Positions 23,427 to 34,904 of a stretch of DNA of 64,000 nucleotides are shown in pieces (position 1 is the stretch's first letter; every line of letters begins with the position of its first letter). A program made the translations under genes and the position numbers. The stretch is from Euphorbia lathyris (lineage: Eukaryota; Streptophyta; Magnoliopsida; Malpighiales; Euphorbiaceae), in assembly GCF_963576675.1 (NCBI RefSeq), contig NC_088910.1:106110807-106174806 (forward strand), written 5' to 3'. The notes under the pieces are model-generated. The model was not told the origin of the DNA. It was given only the letters and a program-made list of their open reading frames with translations, and searched no databases.

Positions 23427-26264
23427 ATGACTAAGCTATCCTTCAACGTCTCCGGTGCCGGCCAAAATAAGTCCAGCTCCGATGAACCTTCACGAAACCC
23501 TTCCACCTCTAGCAAGGGTAAAACTGATCAAAACTCTGAAAAAGAGAAAGCTGTGAAAATACGAACCTACTCCAAAGTCTTCGAAAGTGTTCTCGAATGG
23601 AAAGTTGAGCCCTCCAGATGGATTTCTGAGCACTTCATCCAACATGAACAACCGTTTGCCGAATGGATTGCAAAGAACGAATGGACTGGGCTGTTCTCCA
23701 TCAGAGATGAAACGTATCCTGACCTGGTAAGGGAGTTTTACCACAATCTCATGGTTGCCAATGACTCCCCTGACTATCTAAGCACTAAAGTAAAAGGAAA
23801 GACGATCTTCATCAACCCTCTGTACATAGGAAATCTTCTCCAACTTAAAACTGAGGGAGTGAGGCTGAGAAAGTCTGGAGATCAGGACAAGACCGACTAC
23901 GTCCATACTTTCTGCAAACCTGAGGGTCACTCAGGCGAGATCTCAGCATCTTCAATGGGACAGCACCAAAAGATGGCTCACTACCTGCTGAGCTACTTCA
24001 TTTACCCTAAGATAAACTGCACGACCTCAGCAACGAACTTTGAACAGTGCTTCATATGGCACATGCTGACGTACACCCCCATCAACATACCGGTCTTCCT
24101 AGTTGCTGGGTTCCTACGCAGCACGGGTACAATGAGGTTGGGATCAATCATTACCAGGATCCTCATCGACCACAAGATTGACCTTGAAGGTGAGGAATCT
24201 TTTAGAGGAACCGAAATCACAGCTGCCTCGCTGAGGGCACTGAAATATGGGCAGCCTTTGAAGAAAGGAAAAGCTGCTGCTGCTGCTGGCCAAGCTGATC
24301 AGACTGAGGAGACTATAGCTGAGCCTAAGAAAGGGCGAAGAACTAAGGCCCCAGCTTCTTGCAAGAGAAAATTTGCTGAGACACCTAATGTTGTGTCTCC
24401 AGCAAAGAGGCAGAGGTCAGCTGGAAAGTCAGCTGAGAAGAGAAGCAGGCATGATGAGCCTAACACTGAGGCAGCTGCTGAGCTCCCTCAGAAGAAGCAG
24501 AAGTCTTCAACACTGGCCCCTCTCGACGTTATACCGACGGATTTTATTGTACCAGGTGATTCTCACTTCACTCAATGTCAAGGCACTGATGCTGAGGGAA
24601 CTGAGGTCCAGTTAGATGACCACTTCATCTCCCAAGTTGAGGAAGAAATTGATGGAGATAATACTGAGGAAGAAGAAGAAGATGATGAAACCAGCGGTCA
24701 GAATGACGCTGAGGAGTCTGAAGAATATGCCAGCAAAATTGAAGCTGAGGACGCTGACCCTGGGTTAGCAGGTGGAGCTGTGCAGACTGACACTGCGTTG
24801 GCTGCGGGAGTTGAACAAGTTGAAGAGCAAGCTGACCAGATTCAGACTGAGCAAAAGGAACCTTCTCCTACTCACTCAATAGAACCTGCTCATCATACCA
24901 CTCCACCACGTAGAAGGCGAAAACTGGTTAAGGCTAGTGAGGTAATAGTCAGTGACCCTCCTGTGCAACCACCATCCATTCCTGAACTTGTCCTCTCCAA
25001 GACAACAAAGGATCCTTCTACCGTCCAATTAAAATTTTTCAAACGGCCCTCAACTTCCTCTACTACAACGCCGTTGGAAAAACAAGCCTCTGTTTCTTCT
25101 CAACAGGAACATGCCGAGCATAACACTTCAACCACTTCTACAAGTCAGGTTGAACCAAGCACTGCCCATGCTGTTTCCTCAAGCATAATGCTGACTCCTC
25201 ATCCCTCTGCCGTCAGCACTGACAGTGTTCGGATTATGACTTCCATCATCAACAACCTCTCTGCTGATCAATCAAACTTACCTCCAACTCAAGTGCAGAT
25301 TGAGCCAAGTCATCCAGTCACTGACCAGGGTACTCCTTTCACCCCACTTTCTTCTGGTCATACTGATATACATCGGGATACCACTGAGTCCGGCAAAAAG
25401 CTCCTTGACTCAGTGCAAGCACTCATCCACGATCTTCAACATTCCGCTTCACCTACTGCTGGTTCTTCAATTCCTGACGCAACTCAGCTCTCTCAAGTCA
25501 CTCTACTTCTCAACGAAGTTAAGGGACTCAAGGATCTGCTGAATGTCGTCCTGTCATTACAAGCCCAGCAAGCTAAGCAGGATTCAATTGCTAAGTTGGC
25601 AGAGATACAACTGTCAACAATTCAACATCTGAACTCACTCCATCAGCAAATTCAGAAGTTGTCTGCTGTGAACACTGACTATGCCACTTCCTCAGAACTC
25701 AAGATGCTCTTTGCTCAGCTTCATACTGAGCAACTTAAGACAAATGAGCAAATGGTATCCTATAGTCAGTGCTCAGTCGAGCAACTTGGTGAGGCCATCC
25801 GGCTCCTTAATCTCAACAAGCAAGAGATGGATACTGACTCGATGAAGCAAAATGAGTTACTATCTCTTGCACGGCAATCCTTCACTCACATCCGTCATAA
25901 CAATATCCAGCGTCATCATTATGACTCAGCACTTTTAAAAACCTTCCACCAAGTCTTTGCTGGTCTCACTGAAGCTCTCATTTGGCAAGCCAAAGCACAA
26001 GCCTTCAGTGTGAATATGCTCAGTGCTGCTGATCTTCATATACCAGTCGAAGTATCCGCTGATGGCGTTGGCATTTTTGATGGGGTCAATAAAAGTGCTG
26101 ACAAACTCAAAGAGCTTTCATAAGAACTGACTCGCGCTGTCTTAACCGATGCGTTTAAGCTCCCTGAAGTTGACAAAACGGGGGAGAAAGCGCAAGCTGC
26201 TAGAGCTCAGCATGAGCAACGTCAGTACAAGAGAAGTCAGTCACAGGGCAAGAAAAAGAAATAG
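23427..26264 (+). pseudogene. S2 env-like third ORF, one premature stop
   Basis: A 945-codon frame between pol and the 3' LTR, the position of the env-like ORF in Sireviruses. The start at 23427 (MTKLSFNVSGAG) is chosen because S1 and S4 begin alike. One TAA at 26121-26123 cuts off the last 47 codons. The N-terminal 270 residues form a folded-looking domain with TFCKPEGHSGEISASSMGQH and NFEQCFIWHMLTYTPIN. It resembles domains annotated as putative plant transposon protein or retrotransposon ORF1-like. The middle is Lys/Arg-rich (likely nuclear signals), then strongly acidic, then Ser/Thr/Pro/Gln-rich. The C-terminus is Leu/Gln-rich with coiled-coil character and ends in a Lys run. I see no clear signal peptide or fusion peptide, so an envelope function is doubtful. 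Its role is unknown. Confidence 0.85.
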
Positions 26265-26699
26265 TTAGGCTAGGTCTTAATTTTTGTAATATGTGCTATA
26301 TGTGCTAATTTATTTCTTTTGCTGTGCAACTGCCGACTTCTATCAATATATCATACTTCCTTTTCTTATTCAAATACTGAGTTATGATATATGCTATTAA
26401 GTACTGAGTTATTATGTATCTTCGTTTATATCAGCTATGCTTAACACTTATAATATTTATTGACTAAATATGCTGATAACATGTTTGACATCATACTATG
26501 ATCTTATGAAACATTCTGATAAAGAACTCATTGAACAATAATTTGTTCAGCGCGCTCTGTCACTATACATTACTTCCGCTGAATATTGAGTAAAATAGAA
26601 TATGACCCATAAGCTGACCTATACCTGAAATCTGATCTTAGACTTATTCAGTTAAACCTTAGAATGTTTAGAATAAAACTAAGTCAGTAGTTCAGTCCT

Positions 26700-26798
26700 T
26701 ACGGGGGAGTTCACTTAATTAAAAAGGTCAACTATCATGGGGGAGCTCATACTGAGTTCCTTGCTGAACAGTTTTGCCAACATCAAAATGGGGGAGTT
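26700..26798 (+). promoter_or_regulatory. S2 cluster of three polypurine tracts
   Basis: GGGGGAG occurs near 26703, 26740 and 26790, the last ending directly at the LTR. Multiple polypurine tracts before the 3' LTR are a known Sirevirus trait. A fourth GGGGGAG lies inside the end of the env-like ORF near 26180. Confidence 0.8.
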
Positions 26799-28144
26799 TG
26801 TTGAAACACCTTTCCACATAATTTTGATTTGACAAAATTGTTTAGGTATAAATTAGAATACATATTCTAAACACACTAAGTTTAAATGCGTTGATTTATT
26901 CTACTAATGTGTTTGTTCAATGTTGAGTATAAATGTTATAAGTCATAAGGATTGGAAGGCCCAAGCCCAATATGGAAGTCAAGGCCCAAGTCAAACAACT
27001 CAGTACACTCGGCCCGCGTATGTCAAGACGTTGTCGTTTTGGACAAAAACGCAACTCAGCAAACGGAAGGATCTAGAAGACCTTCAGGAACAACTTCACA
27101 ATGAAGCTGCTGAGTAGTCTCGACAAAGCGTACAAGACAACAGACCGGCAAAGGAAAACTTCCAAACAAAGTGTTTCCTCTTTTAGCAAAGTTCAAACGA
27201 CACAGTATGCTGTCCAGTTGACTTTACCATAAAAGGAGAGACCATCTGCTGTGCTGACCGATGACAGAAGATACATGATTGTGATTGGCCAAGAGCTCTG
27301 TGCAAGTCAGGATGACAACGACACATAGCCGTTTCCCTCCAACGGTTATTTCGAAATTCGAAATGACCGAATGGCCAGACGTCTCTATAAATAGTGCCAT
27401 CACAAGCTTCACAACACACAAAACTTGATCAAGCCATTACGCTGTCCAAATCTCTACAAGTTCTGCAAGTCAGAAGCAAAGCAAAATTCTTACACTACAA
27501 AGTCTATTCATCTGTGTAAAAGTCTAGAGTGATTGTTTTTCAATCATCTAAGGTGTTCTAGCAATTGTTGTTTAGGACAAAATCTTTATCATTTCTAGAA
27601 GTAGAAAGGAGAGGGTGAGTACTCGGTTTTAAGTACTCAGCGGAGAGATTGGGATTGAGTAGAAGTATAGAGGAAGGTACTCTTGTCATACTCAATTGCT
27701 GATATTGTAAAAGGTTTGAGGCTCTACCTTTAAAGAGCTCAGTAGAGGATTTGAAATCTCGGAAGTGTTCCGGGGACAGGACGTAGGCTTAGAAGAAGCC
27801 GAACCTGGATAAATCTGCTGAGTGAAGTATTTCTAAACCTTAACTCCTTATTTACACTGCTTGCTTAAAACAAACTAAAACTGACCAAGTAAAAGAGGTC
27901 AAGCTGAGTTGTGTGCTACCAACGAGAAGGTTCAGAAATAGACTCTAAGTGCCATTTCCTGACCTAAGCAACGAAGCTGTCCTAGTCACTAGTTGACTAA
28001 GCCAGTGTCTTGCTGAGTGCTAAGCGCCGCTGTTAGATAAACTTTTCTTAAAGAAAAGAAATCTGCCCAAATTATTTTAAAAAAGGTAAAATAGTTCCTA
28101 ACCCCCCCTTGGAACTATATTTGCAACCTCACAAAGGACCAACA
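26799..28144 (+). repeat. S2 3' LTR
   Basis: Pairs with 16651-17996 at equal length and ends ACCAACA before the ACTGT duplication. Confidence 0.95.
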
Positions 28145-28146
28145 AC

Positions 28147-29766
28147 TGTCACACCTGACCCTAAACGACCTCAATCGGGATCGGGCGTGAAATAGAAAGA
28201 TCATAATCAATACTTAGGAGTCTCCAATTTATCCAAATATCATTTTATTACAATTGTAATACCGAAGTTCTAACCATAATTCTAACAATAAGCAGCCAAC
28301 TTCCAAACCTCGCCTAATCTGTCGATAACCTTCTCTCTATCATGTACTTTCTCACCTAAAAACATTAAAACATTTAAAAAGGTGAGACAAAAATCTCAGT
28401 AAGAAACTATCAACCATAAAAACTAACTTTACTTAACATAGCTACATATATACCTTTAGGAAGGGATTTAATTAAAACCTTATAAAATATACTCAAAACC
28501 AAAGTTCATATAATTTTATCAAACCAATTCATAATCAAAGAAATGTTTTATCAAACCAAATCGTATTCAATCAAACATAAAACCTTATATCAAAATCAAT
28601 CATAACCGAAAACGTAATCCAAATGAACTTAAAACATTGTATCCATCCTCGAGTTTCTCCCCTTAAGTATCAATCAATAACCACATATATAATCGAGACG
28701 TCTCTTAACATTGCCTATCCCATATGGTCTTACCCAACACTTCGCTGCCATACCCAATAGGTCTTAAGACTGTGTACACAGGCCATGTCCCTCACTGAAC
28801 ATGGTCTTCAAATATAAAACCACCGATCCGGATAACTCTCAATGGATATAAAATCATAAAATCATAATGTGCTCAAATATCCTTTCACAATCAAATTCCA
28901 AACTATTTCATAACCATAAATCATTTGGCTACAATTAGCCCTTTTGTATCATAATTCGTAATAAATCATCAAATTCATTTTGTTCAATATAGATATATAT
29001 TGAAACCAAAAACATATATGTATATATGTAAATCAATCAAATTAAGCCTTAAATCAACATAATCAAGTAAAATCTGAAATTCACATAGAAGCATAGTCAA
29101 TAGCTTCATTTGAACCATAATTTCACAATAAAAAGCAAAATCGTGAAAAACCCCAATTTACAAAATTCCTGTATAACCTTAAAATATCAATTTCTGAAAA
29201 TTATTTGCTTATATATATATATATCTGTATACATAAAACTCAAAATATAGTTGATAGTTACTTACCTTGGCTACTAATTGTAGAAAATACACTCGATCGG
29301 TAAGCCGCTAAATTCTGTCTAAGACGTTTTCCCGCCAAACACTTTCAAAACTCAAAAACTCTTTGGTTAGGACTTAGATCTATGCATAAGGATGCTATGT
29401 TTGAAATTTCGAGTGATTCGGACGGTCGAATCTCCGTAAATCAAAGAAACGGTGGAGAAACGGTTCAGAGAAAACTGATAAATCTAAAAGGAATAATAAA
29501 GAAAAGAAAGGAAATCAAAATAGATAAGGATGGTGATCATCGACTATCTACTGGAATATTTGAGAAAACTTTGACTAATATCACGTTTGATCCTCCATCT
29601 TTCTATAATCTTTTAAAAATTATTCTAAACTTTTAATTTATACTTAAAACAATCAAATTAACTCCAAATTTTTCCCATAACACCAAATAAAAATCACACA
29701 TCTAATAATTATCATATATATTACTATCAAAGTATAAATTTTAGAAATTTAGACACGGACGTGACA
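28147..29766 (-). repeat. 5' LTR of the gypsy-type element
   Basis: Partner of 7903-9529. It is followed directly by TGTAT and the continuation of S1 pol. Open frames within it are also present in broken form in the partner and are not genes. Confidence 0.93.
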
Positions 29767-30854
29767 TGTATGGTCTGAAGCAAGCACCACGTGCTTGGTA
29801 TGAGAGGCTGACCAGTTTCCTGCTGACTAGAAATTATGTCAGAGGTAAAGCTGATACAACCTTATTCATTAAGAGGAAGGGTAAAGATACCCTGCTGGCT
29901 CAAATATATGTTGATGACATTATTTTTGGTGCCACTAACGAGTAAATGTGCAAGGAATTTAGTAAGCAGATGTAGACTGAGTTTGAAATGTCAATGATGG
30001 GAGAACTCAATTTCTTCCTTGGACTTAAAATCAAACAAGGGAAAAATGGCATCTTCATCAGTCAAACCAAGTATGCTAAGGAGATATTGAAGAAGTATGA
30101 ACTTGAGAATTGTAAGTCAATATCTACCCCAATGGGCACTGACACTGTCCTCTGCGCTGATGAGAATGGTAAGTCAGTAGACAGCAGATTGTACCGATGT
30201 ATGATTGGTTCTCTACTTTACTTAACTGCTAGTAGGCCGGACATTCAGTTCTCGGTATGTTATTGTGCTAGATATCAATCTAACCCTAAGGAATCTCATT
30301 ACATAGCTGTAAAAAGAATCCTTAGATACTTGCAAGGCTCAGTGAATGCAGGTTTGTGGTATCCCAATACTCATGATTTCACACTCATTGGATACACTGA
30401 CGCTGACTACGGACGAGAGAAGCTTGAACGAAAAAGCACCTCAGGAGGATGCCACTTCCTTGGGAGCTGTCTTGTGTCCTGGTTCAGCAAGAAGCAGGTG
30501 TCAGTAGCCCTGTCAACCACTAAAGCTGAGTACGTTGCTGCTGGAAGCTGTGTTGCTCAAGTCCTATGGATTAAGCAACAGCTTGAAGATTATGGCGTTC
30601 GGACCAAAACAATTGAAGTCAAATGTGACAACAAAAGTGTCATTGACTTATCAAAGAACCCAATCCAGCACAGCAGGATGAAGCATATCAGTATAAGACA
30701 TCACTTCATCAGAGATCACGTACTCAAGGGAGAGATCAAGCTGACCTATGTCCCAACGGATGAGCAGCTTGCTGATATCTTCACAAAGCCACTGGCTCGT
30801 GAGCAATTCAACATACTTAGAGAAGCCATTGGTATGTTTAATCCTCTTCAATAA
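29767..30854 (+). pseudogene. pol: S1 pol, 3' part (reverse transcriptase, RNase H)
   Basis: Continues the reverse transcriptase cut at 7902, starting in LYGLKQAPRAWYERL. YVDD is intact (about 29907-29918). Stops at 29943-29945 (TAA) and 29973-29975 (TAG) break it; a long open frame then runs from 29988 to the TAA at 30854 through RNase H (YTDADYGRE, AEYVAAGS) to GMFNPLQ. At the first stop S2 has a Ser codon and at the second CAG. Confidence 0.92.
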
Positions 30855-30914
30855 ATTCCAAGTATAGTATGCATGCTGAGTGAATTACCATGCTGTGATT
30901 TATGCTTGCTGAGT

Positions 30915-30916
<2 letters not shown>

Positions 30917-30952
<36 letters not shown>
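30917..30952. repeat. (TA)n microsatellite in S1
   Basis: Eighteen AT units in the spacer between pol and the env-like ORF of S1; S2 lacks it. Confidence 0.9.
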
Positions 30953-30954
<2 letters not shown>

Positions 30955-31342
30955 TGAGTGTTTATCTCAAGCTGAGCTACTAAGCATAAGAACTGCTTCT
31001 TTGCATAACACTGACTACTCAGAATCTTAAAAGTTTGAGATCCTTAACACTGAGTAAAGATCCATTGCAAACTTTAATGCAAAGCACGCGAATTAAATAG
31101 CCACCTAGGATGACGTATGCGCTATAATTAGAAAATACACGCGTTGTATGTGTCATAAATGCCAGAATCTTTGTCGATTGAGAATCTCGAGGTCAAATTG
31201 ACAACCCAACGCTTTAGATCAACTCAATACCTCTATAAATTGTGGAGGAATTCCCACTTTTATCTCTTTACGCTTAGAACACTTTGGCATTCCAATTACT
31301 CTCTCTAAAAATTCTCAAACTTCCCAAAACTTCTCTGAGAAT

Positions 31343-34300
31343 ATGACGAACGTTTCTCTGAATATCTCCGGTGCCGGTTTATCCGACAACCGCTCCGATG
31401 AAAATCCCAAATCTTCTACCCAACGTGACCACACTAAAGTCACTACGCCGAGCAAGAAAGCTCAAGCTGTCCAAGCCACCTCTTCGAAGGGAAAACAACA
31501 GCAAAAGGACAAGGGCAAGAAAGTAGTGGAACGCACCTACTCTCAGGTTTTCGAGAGTGTGAAGGGGTGTAAGATCGATCACTCGTGATGGTTTTCAAGG
31601 GGATTCGTGGACGCCGAGCAACCCTTTTGTGAATGGATCAAGAATAATGGTTGGGCCGAGCTGTTCTCAGTTCGTGATACTACTTACCCTGACCTGGTAA
31701 GAGAATTCTACGCCAACCTAAAGGTCACCGATGATAACCGGAACTACCTGGCTTCTAATGTTCGAGGGAAGGACATCTTTATCAACCCTGCATATCTTGC
31801 CTCACTGTTCAAACTGAAAAACGAAGGAGCTATACTTCGTAAATCAAGTGACCAAGATAAAACCAACTACGTTCAGACCTTCTGTAAACCTGCTGGTCAT
31901 GTAGGTGAAATCTCGAGTACCTCCATGGGTCAGCATCAAAAGATGGCCCATTACATACTGACCAATTTCCTTTTCCCTAAAATCAATTGCACCAACTCAG
32001 CAACCAATTTTGAGCAGTGTTTTATATGGCACATGCTGACCTACACACCGATAAACATGCCCGTCTTTATAATCGGTGGGTTTCTACGAAGTACAGGAAC
32101 CCTTAGGTTAGGTTCTTTTATCATCCGAATCCTCAAGGATCACAATATGGACATGGTTGCGGAAATCCACACTTGGGGAACCGAGATTACAGGTGCTGCC
32201 CTATTCGGTTTGGCATATGATCAACCAATTGTGCCGAAGAAAGGAAAAGGGGAAGCTGTCCCGAACGCTGAGGGGGCAGTGACTCGAAAGGGAAGAACTC
32301 AAAGGAAGAGGAAAGTTATGCAAAGCACCTCTAAAGGAGCTGCCTCTACACCTAAGAAGCTCAAATTTGTATGCGGAGGAACTAAGCCTCAAATTCAGCA
32401 AAGTCAGGGTGGATCTAGGTCAGCTGAGAAAAGACCTAGGCAAGCTGAGCCTGAGGCAGAAGAAAGAGAGGTTGATGAGCAACCATTAAGGAAGAAGAAG
32501 AAGATCAATTTTGAGTTAAGACCTATAGATGCACTTCCGACTGATGTCGTCGTTCCTCCTAACTCACATTATGCACAGAGTCAAGGCATTGACGCTGAGC
32601 AACAGTTAGATGACCAGGAAGAACAAGACCAATTGGGTGGTCAGTTTGTCGAGGAAGAAGAACTGGATGAACAGTTTAAGGAAGAAGAACTGGATGATGA
32701 GTCTGATGAAGAAGAAAGTGGTCAGGATGACACTGAGGAAATAGCAGACGATGAGCACCTTGAACCAATCAACACTGAGTTGGTTGACGAAGAAGAAACT
32801 GAGCACACAGCAAATGCTCCCGCTGATCAAAGGGAAGCATCACCTACTGACTCTATTGAGTCCATTCCTTGTGATCCTACTCCTCTAAAGCTAAAGAGAC
32901 TGAGAAAGAAGAAAGCATATCGAGCACCCGTCATTGACCTCATGGGCGACTCATCGCTGAGGGATGAGATCTCTGACCTTACAGATATACACCTTAGGTT
33001 CTTCTCCAACCCTCCTGAGTCTCAACCAGAGCAACAAGAAAATCAAGCCTCTGTTTCTCAGCCGAAGGAACATGCCGACTTAACTGCTTTCCCCAGCCAA
33101 AATGATACCGAGCAAGTGCTCGAAGATTCCGCTCCTCAACACGTTGAGCAAGCTAAGGAATTACCTGCTCAGGTGAACACTGAACTTACTCAGCTTCCAC
33201 AATCTAGTCAGCTTCAGCCTGACCCTGAACAAGTAACACACTCTGCCGATCCTCAACTTCCACAACTCCAAGTGCAGAATCCAATCCAGTCAGTTTCTAC
33301 TGGAAATCCTAACTCAAGACCAGCAACTGATAATGCTGGCACTTCAAATGATGAGCAGAACCAAACACCGCCTTCATTCGGTTCTACTCCTCCTCCGGCA
33401 TCTGGGCCAACACATGATGGATCCTTTAGCTATCTCAATGCCTCTGAGTCTGGTCAAAGAATTGTTGACTCAGCTCAAGCTCTTATCCAGGACATCCAAC
33501 AAACAAGTACTAATGCCGTTGGGTCAGTTATTATTGAGCCAACTCAGCTTTCGTCTGTCACTCAGCTTCTATCTGAGATCAAAGGTCTGAAGGATTTTCT
33601 GAGTGTCATGACATCATTACAATCTCAACAGCCCAGGCAGGACTCTATCACAAAGCTGGCTGAACTCCAGTTGACCATGGTAAACCACATGAACTCACTG
33701 CAAGGGCAGATTCATCAATTGTCAGCTGCGAACTCAGCATATGCCACTTCTGCTGAAGTACATCATCTCTTCAGCCAGCTTCATACTGAGCAAGAGAAAA
33801 CAAATCACCAACTTTCTTCCTCCTCCCAATGCTCCATTGAGCAAATTAGCGAGGCTATATGTCTGCTGAACTTAAGCAAGCAAGAGATGGACACTGACCA
33901 GCTCAAAACAAACGAGATCCTCAAGTACTCTCGAGTAACTTTCAACCACGTGCGCCATACCAACGCTCAGCGTGAGTATTTTGATTCATCTTTGCTAAAG
34001 ATGTTTCATCAAGCTTTTGCAATGCTCACTGAAACCATACACTAGATTGGAAAGTCTCAAGCATATGTTCTGAGTATGCTGAGTGCTGCTGATGTTAGGA
34101 TTCCTCGAGCTATTGTGGATGAGGGTGTTCCAATCTTTGACGGAATGAATGAAAGCACAAGAAAGCTAAAGGCATACTCTAGACGCCTCACTCAAGTTGC
34201 CATTGAAGAAACCTTCATTCCCAAACAAGATGCTAGCAAAACGGGGGAGAAAGAACAAGCCCCAAAAACTCAACGAACTGAAGAAGCTTCAGTAAGTCAG

Positions 34301-34366
34301 CAGACAGTCAAGGGTAAAGGCAAAGCTATAGAACAAGCTGTTCAAATTAATTACAAGAAGAAATAG
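31343..34366 (+). pseudogene. S1 env-like third ORF, two stops
   Basis: A 1007-codon frame starting MTNVSLNISGAG, with TGA at 31586-31588 and TAG at 34043-34045 as the only interruptions. The conserved N-terminal domain (FCKPAGHVGEISSTSMGQHQ, NFEQCFIWHMLTYTPIN) is clearly homologous to S2 and S4. The central basic, acidic and Pro/Gln-rich parts have diverged in sequence and length while keeping their composition. The coiled-coil-like C-terminus is recognisable, and the end is again Lys-rich. So S1 belongs to a different subfamily from S2 and S4. Function unknown; no clear signal peptide. Confidence 0.85.
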
Positions 34367-34799
34367 CTTCACTTGTATTGACTAGAATAGCTAGCTTTTT
34401 GCCCCTTAATATCTGTATTCTTTTTGTGAACTTTGTTGTGCTGATTTTAAATTTAAAACAAATTATATGCATCTCTTTCATACTGTCTATTCTTATGTGA
34501 TGCTTACTTAAGTGATTGTTATAATTTGTTAAAACGCATCTTCATTAAATCAACTGTGCTACACTATCTATATTGATTAATGATATGTCTGCTGTGTTGA
34601 TCAAATATGTTGACCACTTCTTATATGTCCACTTAACTAAAACTCATTGAACAAAGCTTACTCAGCGCTCTCTGATATTTAAACCTTACGCGTAAAACTG
34701 AGTTAAATAGAATATGTTCCATGGGCTGACCTATTTCTGAAAACTGACCTTAGACTTACTCGATTAAATATTGAAATGTTTAGAGTAAAACTAAGTCAG

Positions 34800-34904
34800 T
34801 AGCTCAACCCTTACAGGGGAGTTATTTGATAAAATAAGGTCAACTATCATGGGGGAGCTCAACACTGAGTTCTTCAACTGAATATTTTTGCCAACAGGGG
34901 AGTT
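34800..34904 (+). promoter_or_regulatory. S1 cluster of polypurine tracts
   Basis: AGGGGAG near 34815, GGGGGAG near 34851 and AGGGGAG near 34897 precede the 3' LTR, in the same arrangement as in S2. Confidence 0.75.

Larger units (their letters stand above)
16651..28144 (+). mobile_element. Sirevirus-type Ty1/copia element S2, full length
   Basis: The LTRs are 16651-17996 and 26799-28144, both 1346 bp, starting TGTTGAAACACC and ending ACCAACA. ACTGT at 16646-16650 and 28145-28149 is the 5-bp duplication; it straddles the border between the gypsy primer region and its LTR. The order is LTR, primer site, gag, pol, env-like ORF, three polypurine tracts, LTR. LTRs differ by about 17 positions (near 1.3%). 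All three ORFs are nearly intact but each carries one stop. It is the best reference copy in the window. Confidence 0.95.
7903..29766 (-). mobile_element. Non-coding gypsy-type LTR element (LARD-like), minus strand
   Basis: The two LTRs are 7903-9529 (1627 bp) and 28147-29766 (1620 bp), each TGTCAC...GTGACA, with a TGTAT duplication outside. On the minus strand, the primer site TGGTATCAGAGC (16633-16644) belongs beside the 28147 LTR and a polypurine tract abuts the 9529 end. This gives the orientation. Without the CACTA and S2 insertions the internal DNA is only about 2.15 kb (9530-10095 and 15070-16645), and I find no gag or pol in it. A non-autonomous large retrotransposon derivative fits. 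LTRs differ by roughly 1.2% (hand count). The gypsy assignment rests on the TGTCAC ends and the polypurine context and is inferred. Confidence 0.85.

Noticed and set aside
23427..26264. A true viral envelope gene
   Set aside because: No clear signal peptide, fusion peptide or membrane anchor; position alone is the basis for the env-like name.
29382..29636. 84-codon frame in the gypsy-type 5' LTR
   Set aside because: The partner LTR (9148-9402) has a frameshift and stop here, and there is no known domain.
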